49,741 bases of DNA from a virus. Below are positions 1 through 8,442 of the stretch, one piece after another (position 1 is the stretch's first letter; each line of letters begins with the position of its first letter). The stretch lies in IMG/VR virus record IMGVR_UViG_3300044640_001073, positions 1 to 49,741 of that record; one strand, written 5' to 3'. A model generated the notes under the pieces. The model was not told the DNA's origin. It saw only the letters and a program-made list of their open reading frames with translations, and did no database searches. The translations under genes were made by a program, and so were the position numbers.

Positions 1-1
1 G

Positions 2-2185
2 TCTAGTGTTACTGCATCAGGTAACATACAAACTAGTGCAAACATTGTTACAGACTTAATTGCAGGTAGAACTACCGGTATAACAATTACCGCAGCCGGC
101 ACAAATCAAAATATTAACTTAGTTCCAACAGGAACTGGTAAAGTTAACGTTGGTAACTTCATTATATCTAACGTAGCTGAGCCTGTAGCTGATACTGATG
201 CCGCTACTAAGAAATACGTTGATGACGTTGCTCAAGGTCTACATACTCACGATAGTTGTAACGCGGCAACACAAACTACGTTGGCAACAATTTCAGGTGG
301 TACTGTTACATATAACAATGGTACAGCAGGTGTTGGTGCTACATTAACTACAACAGGAACATATACAACTATTGACGGTGTTACATTGTCAGATGGTATG
401 CGTATTCTTGTTAAAAATGAAGTAACTACCGCAAATAACGGTATCTATGTAAGAACAAGTGCAACAGTATTAACACGTGCAGATGACTTTAATACTTCTG
501 TTGAAATGGCTGGTGGTGACTTTACATTCGTTACTGCAGGTACATTGTATGATAACACTGGTTGGGTAATGACTGATCCAGTAACTACAGTTGGAACAAG
601 TCCAGTTGTTTGGGTACAGTTCTCAGGTGCAGGTACATACACAGCAGGTACAGGATTAACATTAACTGGCTCACAGTTTAGTATTACTAATACTGCTGTG
701 TCAGCAGGTAGTTATGGTAACGGTGATAGTGTAGCATCATTTACCGTTAACGGTCAAGGTCAATTGACTGCGGCGGCCAACGTTGTTATTACAGCAAATG
801 CGGCAAACTTATCCGGCACAACACTAAAATCAACAGTTGTTACTTCTAGTTTGACAAGTGTTGGTACATTGGGATCGTTATCTGTCACAGGTAATGCAAG
901 CGCCGGTAACTTAAACACAGCAGGTGCAGTTGTCGCAAGCACATTAACAAGTAATGTAACAACTGGTACTGCTCCATTAACAGTATCAAGTACAACACGT
1001 GTTGCTAACTTAAACGTTAATTATGCTAACGTTAGTGATTTTATTAGCGTAACCGCCGGATCAGGAAATAACTTCCTTATCTTTGCAAATGCGGCATCTG
1101 GTAACATAACAGAACTAACAAGTACAGGTTTAATTGCGAACTTATCAAATAACTCTATTACAGCAACTACATTTGTTGGTGCATTGTCAGGTGCGGCAAC
1201 AAGTGCAACTACCGCAGGTACAGTAACAACAGCCGCACAACCCAACATTACTAGTACCGGTACACTAACAAGTTTAGCAGTTACAGGTAACATAAGTGCA
1301 GGTAATGTATCAGCGACAACATTCACTGGTGCACTAAGTGGTGCGGCTACAACAGCCGGTACTGTAACAACTGCGGCTCAGCCAAATATTACAAGCTTAG
1401 GAACACTATCATCATTAACTGTTTCGGGTAATGTAAGCACCGGTAACGTAAGTGGTACATTGTTAACCGGTACATTAGCAACTGCGGCACAACCAAACGT
1501 AACAAGTGTTGGTACACTGTCAAGTTTGGGTGTAAGTGGTACTATCACAGCCGCAAATATTACAGCAAACACAGGTGTGTTTGCAGGTAGTGGTGCCAAC
1601 TTAACTACACTGAACGCAAGTAACGTATCTAGTGGTACATTAGCACAAGCACGATTAGCAAATGCCGCAGTAACACTAGGTAGTACTGCATTGACGTTGG
1701 GTAGTACTGTAACAACAGTTGCAGGCTTAACTAGTGTTACATCAACAACATTTGTTGGTGCATTGACAGGTGCGGCAACTAGTGCTACTACAGCGGGTAC
1801 TGTAACAACAGCGGCTCAACCTAACATTACAAGTGTTGGTACATTGACCTCTGTAGCAGTGACAGGTAATGCTACTGTTGGTAACTTAATTGCAGGCGGC
1901 GGGGCAGGAGGAAACATTACTGGTGCTAACTTAGTCTCAGCTAACTTCTTTACAGGTACATTAACTACTGCGGCTCAGCCTAACATTACGAGTGTTGGTA
2001 CATTAAGTTCATTAGCAGTTACAGGTGCAGTTACTGCGGGTAACGTATATGCAAACAGTGGCACCGGTGGATTCACTACATTACAAGCAACTACATTCAC
2101 TACTGGTGCAAACACAACAGCAGGTACAGTAACTGGTAACTTCTCATTGAGTGCAGGTTCTCGTCATCAAGCAACTTACGCTTAA
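2..2185 (+). CDS. Repetitive tail-fibre-like protein (5' partial)
   Basis: The reading frame is open from the first bases of the window, so the N-terminus lies upstream; the first internal start is a TTG at 281. The protein is rich in Ala, Thr, Gly, Ser and Val. It carries at least five imperfect repeats with a TAAQPNITSVGTL core followed by SLAVTGN-type residues, spaced irregularly by G/A/T-rich linkers. An NVAEPVADTDAATKKYVDD segment near the visible start is typical of phage tail-fibre and collar proteins. Such repeats usually form an elongated trimeric beta fibre used for receptor contact. It lies just upstream of the nrd cluster. Fibre or other virion adhesin is likely; the exact structural position is unknown. 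Confidence 0.75.
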   Translation, partial: SSVTASGNIQTSANIVTDLIAGRTTGITITAAGTNQNINLVPTGTGKVNVGNFIISNVAEPVADTDAATKKYVDDVAQGLHTHDSCNAATQTTLATISGGTVTYNNGTAGVGATLTTTGTYTTIDGVTLSDGMRILVKNEVTTANNGIYVRTSATVLTRADDFNTSVEMAGGDFTFVTAGTLYDNTGWVMTDPVTTVGTSPVVWVQFSGAGTYTAGTGLTLTGSQFSITNTAVSAGSYGNGDSVASFTVNGQGQLTAAANVVITANAANLSGTTLKSTVVTSSLTSVGTLGSLSVTGNASAGNLNTAGAVVASTLTSNVTTGTAPLTVSSTTRVANLNVNYANVSDFISVTAGSGNNFLIFANAASGNITELTSTGLIANLSNNSITATTFVGALSGAATSATTAGTVTTAAQPNITSTGTLTSLAVTGNISAGNVSATTFTGALSGAATTAGTVTTAAQPNITSLGTLSSLTVSGNVSTGNVSGTLLTGTLATAAQPNVTSVGTLSSLGVSGTITAANITANTGVFAGSGANLTTLNASNVSSGTLAQARLANAAVTLGSTALTLGSTVTTVAGLTSVTSTTFVGALTGAATSATTAGTVTTAAQPNITSVGTLTSVAVTGNATVGNLIAGGGAGGNITGANLVSANFFTGTLTTAAQPNITSVGTLSSLAVTGAVTAGNVYANSGTGGFTTLQATTFTTGANTTAGTVTGNFSLSAGSRHQATYA

Positions 2186-2229
2186 TATCAAATTCATACA
2201 CACTACTTAAAAATGATAAGTAGTGTTGT

Positions 2230-2667
2230 ATGAACATCTTTCAATCAACTTACGAAGCTAGGCTTCAAGATTGGTTTCAATTACGTAAATCCGTAATAAA
2301 CTTACCCATAGATAAACAATGTATAACCATAGATGAATGGTGGCAACGTGCCCCATTGGTCACGCATCATCTACATCCACTAGATATGGAAAACTGGCCT
2401 GATCCTTGGGAACTTTTGTCCGAAAATACCTACTGTGAGGTTGCAAGAGCGTTAGGAATGTGTTATACTCTATTGTTATTAGATATATCTGATGTAGAAA
2501 TGGTATTATCAACTAACAACATAGGTGAAGATGTGGTATTAGTCTTGGTAGACAACGCAAAATATATACTGAATTATTGGCCCAATACGGTAGTAAATAA
2601 CAATCTACGTGATTTTAAAGTAGTAAGCAAGATAGATTTAGATAAAATAATCAAAAAAATAAAATAA
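2230..2667 (+). CDS. Hypothetical phage protein, 145 aa
   Basis: I do not recognise a named family. It starts at an ATG 44 nt after the fibre gene and ends 12 nt before nrdA, on the same strand. The N-terminal half is Trp-rich (WWQRAP, ENWPDPWELL) and has a conserved-looking NTYCEVARALGMCYTLLLL segment around residues 66-85. The C-terminus is basic (KIDLDKIIKKIK). There is no signal peptide or membrane segment. The position suggests cotranscription with the nrd genes, but no function can be assigned. Confidence 0.7.
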   Translation: MNIFQSTYEARLQDWFQLRKSVINLPIDKQCITIDEWWQRAPLVTHHLHPLDMENWPDPWELLSENTYCEVARALGMCYTLLLLDISDVEMVLSTNNIGEDVVLVLVDNAKYILNYWPNTVVNNNLRDFKVVSKIDLDKIIKKIK

Positions 2668-2679
2668 ACAGGTAAAACA

Positions 2680-4998
2680 ATGCAGATATTAGTAACCAAA
2701 AGAAATGGTAGTAAAGAGCCACTCACATTAGAAAAATGGCAAGCACAAGTAGCAAAAGTATGTAAGGGGATAGCAGATGTTAGCCCGAGTATGATAGAAA
2801 TAAAATCCCAACTACATTTTTATGATGGTATCACAACTAAACAAATTGATGGAATTACACTACGCGCCATCGTTGATTTAATTGATGTAGAGAATAATAG
2901 TGATGTTGGCCATACTAACTATCAATATGTAGCGGGCAAGCAACGTGTATCTATGTTGCGTAAAGATGTATATGGCTCATATGAAGTTCCGCACCTCTAT
3001 GAGATTGTTAAAAAGAATGTATCAACTGGATTATATACTAGTGAGCTATTAGAGTGGTATACTGAAGCCGATTGGGACAAGATGAATGATATGTTGGATC
3101 ATTCTAAAGACGAACAATACTCTTATGCCGCCATTGAACAACTCATTGAAAAATACTTAGTAAAGAATAGAAGTACGAAAGAAATCTATGAAACTCCACA
3201 AATTAGATACATGGTTGCAGCCGCTACAGTTTTTCATAAAGAAGAACCTAATAATGCCCGTATGCGTTATATCAAAGAATATTATAACGCTGCCAGTGAT
3301 GGACTTTTTACTCTTGCTACTCCAGTCCTTGCTGGCCTTGGGACTCCTACTAAGCAGTTTAGCAGTTGCGTCCTTATTCGCAGCGATGACGATCTTGATA
3401 GTATCTTCGCTAGTGGCGAAATGATGGCCAAGTATGCCAGCAAACGTGCTGGCATTGGCTTAGAGATTGGTAGACTACGACCACTAGGCAGTCCTATACG
3501 TGGCGGAGAGATTATGCACACCGGCATGATACCGTTCTTAAAGAAATGGTTCGGTGATTTAAGAAGTTGCAGTCAAGGAGGTATTCGTAATGCAAGTGCT
3601 ACAGTATTTTATCCCATTTGGCATCATCAGTTTGATGATCTTATCGTACTTAAAAACAATCAAGGAACCGAAGAAACCCGAGTCCGTCATATGGATTATG
3701 GGGTTGTGCTTAGTGCTTTCTTCTGGAGACGATTCAAAAACAAAGAAAACATAACATTCTTTGATCCTAACGAAGTTCCTGATCTATATGAAGCATTCTA
3801 TTCTAACACTGAAAAGTTTGAAGAACTGTACGTCAAATACGAAAAACAAAAAGATTTACGTAAAAAAACAATGTCAGCCGAAGAAGTATTCAAGTCAGGC
3901 ATATTAAAAGAACGAACCGATACGGGTCGTATATATCTAGTATTCATCGATAACGTGATGAAACAAGGACCGTTTGACCCAGAATATCATACAATATACC
4001 AGAGTAACTTATGCTGTGAAATACTTTTACCTACTAAATCCTTTAAACGTTTGGATGACAGCGATGGTCGTATCGCTCTTTGCACATTGGGCAGTATCAA
4101 TTGGGGTTCGTTCCGTAACCCAGAAGACATGCGCCGTGCTTGTCGCATATTGCATCGTAGCCTCAATAACATTCTTGACTATCAAGACTTTCTTTCCATC
4201 CAGTCTAAACTATCAAACGATGAAATCAGACCGCTCGGAATCGGAATCACAAATCTTGCCTACTGGCACGCCAAGCGAAATTTCAAGTACGGAGAAAAAG
4301 ATTCCTTGGCTGAAGTCAAGACGTGGATGGAACATCAAGCCTACTACCTAACAGAAGCATCAGTTGAATTGGCCAAAGAACGCGGAAAGTGCGAAGGCAG
4401 CGATAAAACACGATATGGTCAAGGTGTATTCCCTTGGGAACTACGTGCTAACGGTGCCAACGAATTAACAAACTTTGCTCCCGAACTAGACTGGGAAACA
4501 TTACGCACACAAATGAAAGAACATGGAGTCCGTAATGCTACACAAATGGCTGTAGCTCCTGTAGAATCAAGCAGTGTAGTAATTAATTCTACAAATGGTA
4601 TTGAAATGCCAATGAGTTTGATATCAGTTAAAGAAAGCAAAGCAGGAAGTTTTGTACAAGTCGTTCCTGAATATCATAAGTTGAAAAACAAATATCAAAT
4701 GATGTGGGATCAAAAAGACTGTGATGGTTACTTAAAGACAGCGGCAGTGATTGCAGCCTATGTGGATCAAAGTATCAGTACTAACACATTCTATAACCCT
4801 GCACATTTTGCGGATCGTAAAGTTCCAACTACATTGATTGCTAAGAACTTGATGCAAGCACACTATTGGGGACTAAAGACATTCTACTATAGCTTGATTA
4901 ATAAAGCGGGTAGTAAGAGCCAAGATGAAACCGTATTAGATTTGCCAAGTGGCTTTAACGATATGGACGAAGAAGATTGCGAAGCGTGTAAGCTATAA
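2680..4998 (+). CDS. nrdA: Ribonucleoside-diphosphate reductase alpha subunit, class Ia
   Basis: Reduces ribonucleoside diphosphates to deoxy forms for phage DNA synthesis, using a radical delivered by NrdB. At 772 aa it is full length. An N-terminal ATP-cone fills about residues 1-95 (QILVTKRNGSKEPLTLEKWQ). The catalytic cysteines are visible: C230 in SSCVLIRSD, the radical cysteine in NLCCEI (about C445) and C468 in IALCTLGSINWG. The C-terminus ends DCEACKL, the CxxC that shuttles electrons from a glutaredoxin, and one is encoded at 7621. It is the first gene of nrdA - SGNH - nrdB - oxygenase - grx. Identity is secure. Confidence 0.97.
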   Translation: MQILVTKRNGSKEPLTLEKWQAQVAKVCKGIADVSPSMIEIKSQLHFYDGITTKQIDGITLRAIVDLIDVENNSDVGHTNYQYVAGKQRVSMLRKDVYGSYEVPHLYEIVKKNVSTGLYTSELLEWYTEADWDKMNDMLDHSKDEQYSYAAIEQLIEKYLVKNRSTKEIYETPQIRYMVAAATVFHKEEPNNARMRYIKEYYNAASDGLFTLATPVLAGLGTPTKQFSSCVLIRSDDDLDSIFASGEMMAKYASKRAGIGLEIGRLRPLGSPIRGGEIMHTGMIPFLKKWFGDLRSCSQGGIRNASATVFYPIWHHQFDDLIVLKNNQGTEETRVRHMDYGVVLSAFFWRRFKNKENITFFDPNEVPDLYEAFYSNTEKFEELYVKYEKQKDLRKKTMSAEEVFKSGILKERTDTGRIYLVFIDNVMKQGPFDPEYHTIYQSNLCCEILLPTKSFKRLDDSDGRIALCTLGSINWGSFRNPEDMRRACRILHRSLNNILDYQDFLSIQSKLSNDEIRPLGIGITNLAYWHAKRNFKYGEKDSLAEVKTWMEHQAYYLTEASVELAKERGKCEGSDKTRYGQGVFPWELRANGANELTNFAPELDWETLRTQMKEHGVRNATQMAVAPVESSSVVINSTNGIEMPMSLISVKESKAGSFVQVVPEYHKLKNKYQMMWDQKDCDGYLKTAAVIAAYVDQSISTNTFYNPAHFADRKVPTTLIAKNLMQAHYWGLKTFYYSLINKAGSKSQDETVLDLPSGFNDMDEEDCEACKL

Positions 4999-5014
4999 AA
5001 ATAATAGATATTAT

Positions 5015-5836
5015 ATGGAAGAATTTTTTGAAAAAATTAATCTAATGCCGTGGTCTAAACCTGTTTTAATAAATCCAAACGGTGATGCCAAGTTAGCAAT
5101 ATTTGGTGATAGTTTTGGCTCTAGTCCTGATGATCTATTGTTTGACCAATGGTGGCCCACTAAACTTGCAAACTTATTAGAAGTTAAAGAGTATATTAAT
5201 TATTGTAGGCCCGAGACTAGTTTTTACTTTACATATACTAATTTTGTAAAACACTATAGAGACAATGATATCAATATTGTGTTGGTTACTAGTCCACATA
5301 GATATACCAAATCAGTTGTATTACGAGCAGTTTCAAAAGAAAGAGACACCGTAATTTCAAATATTCATAAGTTAGAGTACTTAAAAAAATCTAACAAGTT
5401 AACCGACAACGAACATCAATTACTGAATTATTTAGAAGGATGGTTTATTTCCGCAGACGATCAATATATGGATGCTATGCATTCACTAATGATTAATCAT
5501 ATTATTTCACTTGATCCTAATGTTATTTTAATACCTTGTTTTAATGACTCTATTGAAAATAGCATACGTAATATGATAGGATTAAATGCAGTACAACATC
5601 TATACGAAGTTGTAAGAATGCAACATAAATCACTAGGCGTAAAAAAAATAAATACTATCAGTGAATACACAGAAAAGTCTACCGTTATATCTTGTCATTT
5701 TACACCAGAGATGAGCAGTATAGTTACTGATTTGGTATTTGAAAGAATCAAGACGGGTAAATGGAACTGGAATTTTCCAGAAGACATAAAACATAATCAT
5801 ACACTGGAACACTATTATGAGCAAAGAACAATATAA
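5015..5836 (+). CDS. SGNH/GDSL-like hydrolase candidate, inserted between nrdA and nrdB
   Basis: The frame stays open upstream to 4949 inside nrdA, but the ATG at 5015 lies past the nrdA stop and gives a natural start (MEEFFEKINLMPW, 273 aa). Residues around 24-31 read AIFGDSFGSS, matching block I of SGNH/GDSL esterases with the nucleophilic Ser. A later His-containing segment near the C-terminus (SCHFTPEMS) could supply the catalytic His. It overlaps the nrdB start by 20 nt, so translation is probably coupled. The substrate is unknown; cell-surface acyl groups or glycans are possible targets. Family assignment is moderate, function open. Confidence 0.6.
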   Translation: MEEFFEKINLMPWSKPVLINPNGDAKLAIFGDSFGSSPDDLLFDQWWPTKLANLLEVKEYINYCRPETSFYFTYTNFVKHYRDNDINIVLVTSPHRYTKSVVLRAVSKERDTVISNIHKLEYLKKSNKLTDNEHQLLNYLEGWFISADDQYMDAMHSLMINHIISLDPNVILIPCFNDSIENSIRNMIGLNAVQHLYEVVRMQHKSLGVKKINTISEYTEKSTVISCHFTPEMSSIVTDLVFERIKTGKWNWNFPEDIKHNHTLEHYYEQRTI

Positions 5837-6917
5837 CCTAAACACAAAGACAGATTATTTGAATAGAAAAATGTTTTTGGACCCGGAAGGTCCCGTAACC
5901 ATTCAAAGATTTGAAGAAGTAAAATATAAAAAGATTGCCGACTTTGAAACTACAGCACGTGGTTTCTTCTGGGTGCCAGAAGAAGTATCACTAACAAAAG
6001 ATGCAAATGATTTTAAAGAAGCAAGTGATGCAGTTAAGCACATCTTTACTAGTAACTTATTGCGTCAAACAGCATTAGATAGTTTGCAAGGACGTGCTCC
6101 TAGCCAAGTATTCACGCCAGTTGTATCACTACCGGAACTAGAAGCATTGATTTATAACTGGAGTTTCTTTGAGACTAACATTCATAGCCGTAGCTATAGT
6201 CACATCATTCGTAATATCTATAATGTTCCTAAAGATGTATTCAATACTATCCACGATACAAAAGAGATTGTTGATATGGCAAGTAGTGTTGGAAGATACT
6301 ATGACGAATTACATAAAGTAAATTGCCGCAAAGAGTTAGGTGAAGATGTGAATGAAAAAGAACACATCAAAGCAATCTACATGGCATTACATGCCAGTTA
6401 CGCATTGGAAGCATTCCGCTTTATGGTATCATTCGCTACCTCGTTAGCAATGGTTGAGAACAAAATCTTTATTGGTAATGGCAATATTATCAGTTTAATT
6501 CTCCAAGACGAACTTCTCCATAAAGGCTGGACTGCCTACCTTATTAACCAAGTAGTAAAAGAAGATAGTCGTTTCGCACAAGTTAAATCAGAGTGTGAAG
6601 CTGAAGTCTACCAACTCTACTTGGATGTGATCCGTGAAGAAAAAGAATGGGCAGACTATCTGTTTAAGATGGGCCCAGTTATTGGCTTGAATGCAACTGT
6701 CTTAAAAGATTTTGTTGATTATACTGCAACAGGAGCACTAAAAGAGATTGGGATACGATATAACAACCCGGCGCCAAAAATGACACCTATTCCTTGGTTC
6801 AACAAACACGTTGATACAAGTAAAAAACAAACCGCATTACAAGAAAACGAATCAACTAACTATGTCATTGGCGTGATGACCGATAGTATTGAATATGATG
6901 AACTCCCCAATATTTAA
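5817..6917 (+). CDS. nrdB: Ribonucleoside-diphosphate reductase beta subunit, class Ia
   Basis: Ferritin-fold subunit that houses the diiron-tyrosyl radical for NrdA; 366 aa, usual length. Visible ligands by comparison with E. coli: D88 in LDSLQGR, E119 and H123 in ETNIHSRSY, the Glu in YALEAFRF, and Glu/His in QDELLH. The radical tyrosine would be Y127. The first metal motif reads E-T-N-I-H, one residue longer than the ETIH I recall from E. coli. It overlaps the preceding SGNH gene and the following oxygenase-like gene, consistent with one transcript. Confidence 0.96.
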   Translation: MSKEQYNLNTKTDYLNRKMFLDPEGPVTIQRFEEVKYKKIADFETTARGFFWVPEEVSLTKDANDFKEASDAVKHIFTSNLLRQTALDSLQGRAPSQVFTPVVSLPELEALIYNWSFFETNIHSRSYSHIIRNIYNVPKDVFNTIHDTKEIVDMASSVGRYYDELHKVNCRKELGEDVNEKEHIKAIYMALHASYALEAFRFMVSFATSLAMVENKIFIGNGNIISLILQDELLHKGWTAYLINQVVKEDSRFAQVKSECEAEVYQLYLDVIREEKEWADYLFKMGPVIGLNATVLKDFVDYTATGALKEIGIRYNNPAPKMTPIPWFNKHVDTSKKQTALQENESTNYVIGVMTDSIEYDELPNI

Positions 6918-7608
6918 TGTATACCAGTTCCCTGAATGGTCAAGTGTAATTTCTAAAGAAATTGAAGAAGCTAAACAAGTTGATTCAAATTGGCACCATG
7001 CTATTAACTGGCGAGTAGATCATAATGGGGAAAGAACAACTGATCCATCTAATACAACACGGGGAGTATTTGATGATGTCAGACTACACTTTATTAATAG
7101 AAACTTTAATATTGTGTATGAAGAAAGCACGATACATCTAGCACTGTCTGGATATGAATATAATCCATTGTTTGTTAAATCATTAGAGTTGTTTGAACTA
7201 GCTAGAGAATTTAACAAAGAAACCGGGCCGTTTGGAAGAATGATTGTTTGGGATTGTCCTCCCGGCAGTAAAATTTCAGCACATGTTGATACTTTACCGT
7301 ATCAAACAAATGTAACTAGATATATATTTACAGCATCAAAACAAAGATCGCCTGATATAACAATCAAAATAAATAACAAAGAAGTAGAATTAAATTCAGG
7401 TATGATGTTTGCATTTCATGCGGAAGACATGCACGAATTTACAAATCATAGTGATGATTATTGGTATTTTTTAGGAATTGATTATTGGATTCCTAAAAAG
7501 TTGCAAGAAGGTATTGAAAAGTATAATATTACAAAAGATACAATATTAGAGTATGATGCTGAAATGGGAGTTAATTTCCCTAGATGCAAATATTGGACAA
7601 GACATTAA
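6895..7608 (+). CDS. Fe(II)-dependent oxygenase-like protein (double-stranded beta-helix)
   Basis: About 237 aa from the ATG at 6895; a TTG at 6889 is a less likely start. It overlaps the nrdB end. It carries an HxD pair (H130-V-D132 in SAHVDTL) followed about 48 residues later by H180 in EDMHEFTNHS, the 2-His-1-Asp facial triad of cupin or 2-oxoglutarate oxygenases. The aspartyl/asparaginyl hydroxylase-like branch is my best guess. It is one of five such proteins in this window (also 18844, 30726, 31208, 44259). The substrate is unknown; the nrd-operon position could be incidental. Confidence 0.6.
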   Translation: MMNSPIFNVYQFPEWSSVISKEIEEAKQVDSNWHHAINWRVDHNGERTTDPSNTTRGVFDDVRLHFINRNFNIVYEESTIHLALSGYEYNPLFVKSLELFELAREFNKETGPFGRMIVWDCPPGSKISAHVDTLPYQTNVTRYIFTASKQRSPDITIKINNKEVELNSGMMFAFHAEDMHEFTNHSDDYWYFLGIDYWIPKKLQEGIEKYNITKDTILEYDAEMGVNFPRCKYWTRH

Positions 7609-7620
7609 AAAGGAAATAAA

Positions 7621-7851
7621 ATGACAGCAATCGTGTGGAGTAAGTATCATTGCCCTTATTGCGACCAAGCAAAGGCACTATTAAAAAGTAAAGGTATACA
7701 ATTTGAAGAACGTAAGATTGGAGATGGATATACCAAAGAAGAATTGCTAGAAGCAATCCCGTCAGCAAGAACAGTACCGCAAATCATTTTAGATGGTGTA
7801 CTAATCGGTGGTTTCACTGAACTCAAACAAAAATTAACAGAAAGTATCTAA
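7621..7851 (+). CDS. Glutaredoxin
   Basis: A 76 aa thioredoxin-fold protein with the dithiol active site C11-P-Y-C14 and a TVPQI cis-proline segment around residues 50-54, followed by GG near residue 63. It is the likely electron donor to NrdA, whose C-terminal CxxC is present. AAAAGGAAATAAAATG provides a good ribosome binding site 12 nt after the oxygenase gene. Equivalent in role to T4 NrdC, although it reads as a glutaredoxin rather than a thioredoxin. Confidence 0.93.
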   Translation: MTAIVWSKYHCPYCDQAKALLKSKGIQFEERKIGDGYTKEELLEAIPSARTVPQIILDGVLIGGFTELKQKLTESI

Positions 7852-8156
7852 TGCAAATAGCAATTGAATCAAACAAAGTATACACATTTAAACTTAACTC
7901 AGGTGAAGAACTTATAGCAAAGGTAATTCAAGCAGGTGGTGACTTCATTATTATTGAAGAACCTGTCTCTATTGCACCTACACAGCAGGGTATGCAAATG
8001 ATCCCTAGTATCTTTACTGCAAATCCGAAGGGTGAATTCAAGCTAAATACTAGTAGTATTGCTATTTACGCTGAAACTGATGATAGTGTTAGAATGAAGT
8101 ATTTAGAAGCAACAACCGGTATTAAAGTACCAGATAAGAAAATAGTATTGGGATAA
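7851..8156 (+). CDS. Small phage protein, possible Sm-like beta barrel
   Basis: 101 aa, starting on the last base of the glutaredoxin stop (TAATG coupling). The N-terminus (YTFKLNSGEELIAKVIQAGGDFIIIEEPV) has the strand-turn pattern of small LSm/SH3-like barrels, and the C-terminus ends in a short charged tail. Similar-looking proteins occur in T4-like phages, but I cannot name the family with certainty. There is no catalytic motif. It sits between the nrd and the structural genes. Confidence 0.65.
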   Translation: MQIAIESNKVYTFKLNSGEELIAKVIQAGGDFIIIEEPVSIAPTQQGMQMIPSIFTANPKGEFKLNTSSIAIYAETDDSVRMKYLEATTGIKVPDKKIVLG

Positions 8157-8157
8157 T

Positions 8158-8442
8158 ATGGCAAAGCTTAGTAGGAAGGGTGATGAAAATCAAGCAGGCG
8201 GCAAGATAATACGTGGTGCCTCAACTGTTTTTGCTAACGGCATTCAAGTAGGATTGCATGTTAGTCAATTAACACCTCATGCACCATGGGGTAGAAAGCC
8301 GCACCCTCCTCACAAAGCTGCCTCAACAACCGGCGGTAGTCCTACAGTATTCTGTGAGGGCTCACCGGTATTAAGAGTAGGATCGGGTAATACATGTGGA
8401 CATTCTATTGTTCAAGGTAGCCCTGATATATTTGTGCCATGA
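8158..8442 (+). CDS. PAAR-domain spike tip protein
   Basis: 94 aa protein of the PAAR family that caps the central tail spike and sharpens it for membrane puncture; T4 gp5.4 is the reference. Visible signs are the repeated G-S/G-P turns (GGSPTVFCEGSPVLRVGSGNTC, split here across two repeats) and the metal-ligand candidates His and Cys (HPPHK, FCEGSP, CGHS). It overlaps the following virion gene by 4 nt (ATGA). Its presence supports a contractile-tailed virion. Confidence 0.82.
   Translation: MAKLSRKGDENQAGGKIIRGASTVFANGIQVGLHVSQLTPHAPWGRKPHPPHKAASTTGGSPTVFCEGSPVLRVGSGNTCGHSIVQGSPDIFVP

Noticed and set aside
445-1599. Several 60-100 aa frames on the minus strand within the tail-fibre gene
   Set aside because: They are rich in Val, Ala, Pro and Leu as expected from the complement of Ala/Thr/Gly codons, have no ribosome binding sites and lie opposite a clear repeat protein.
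3188-4640. Alternative frames inside nrdA on both strands
   Set aside because: nrdA is intact and unmistakable in its own frame; these frames carry no recognisable motifs.
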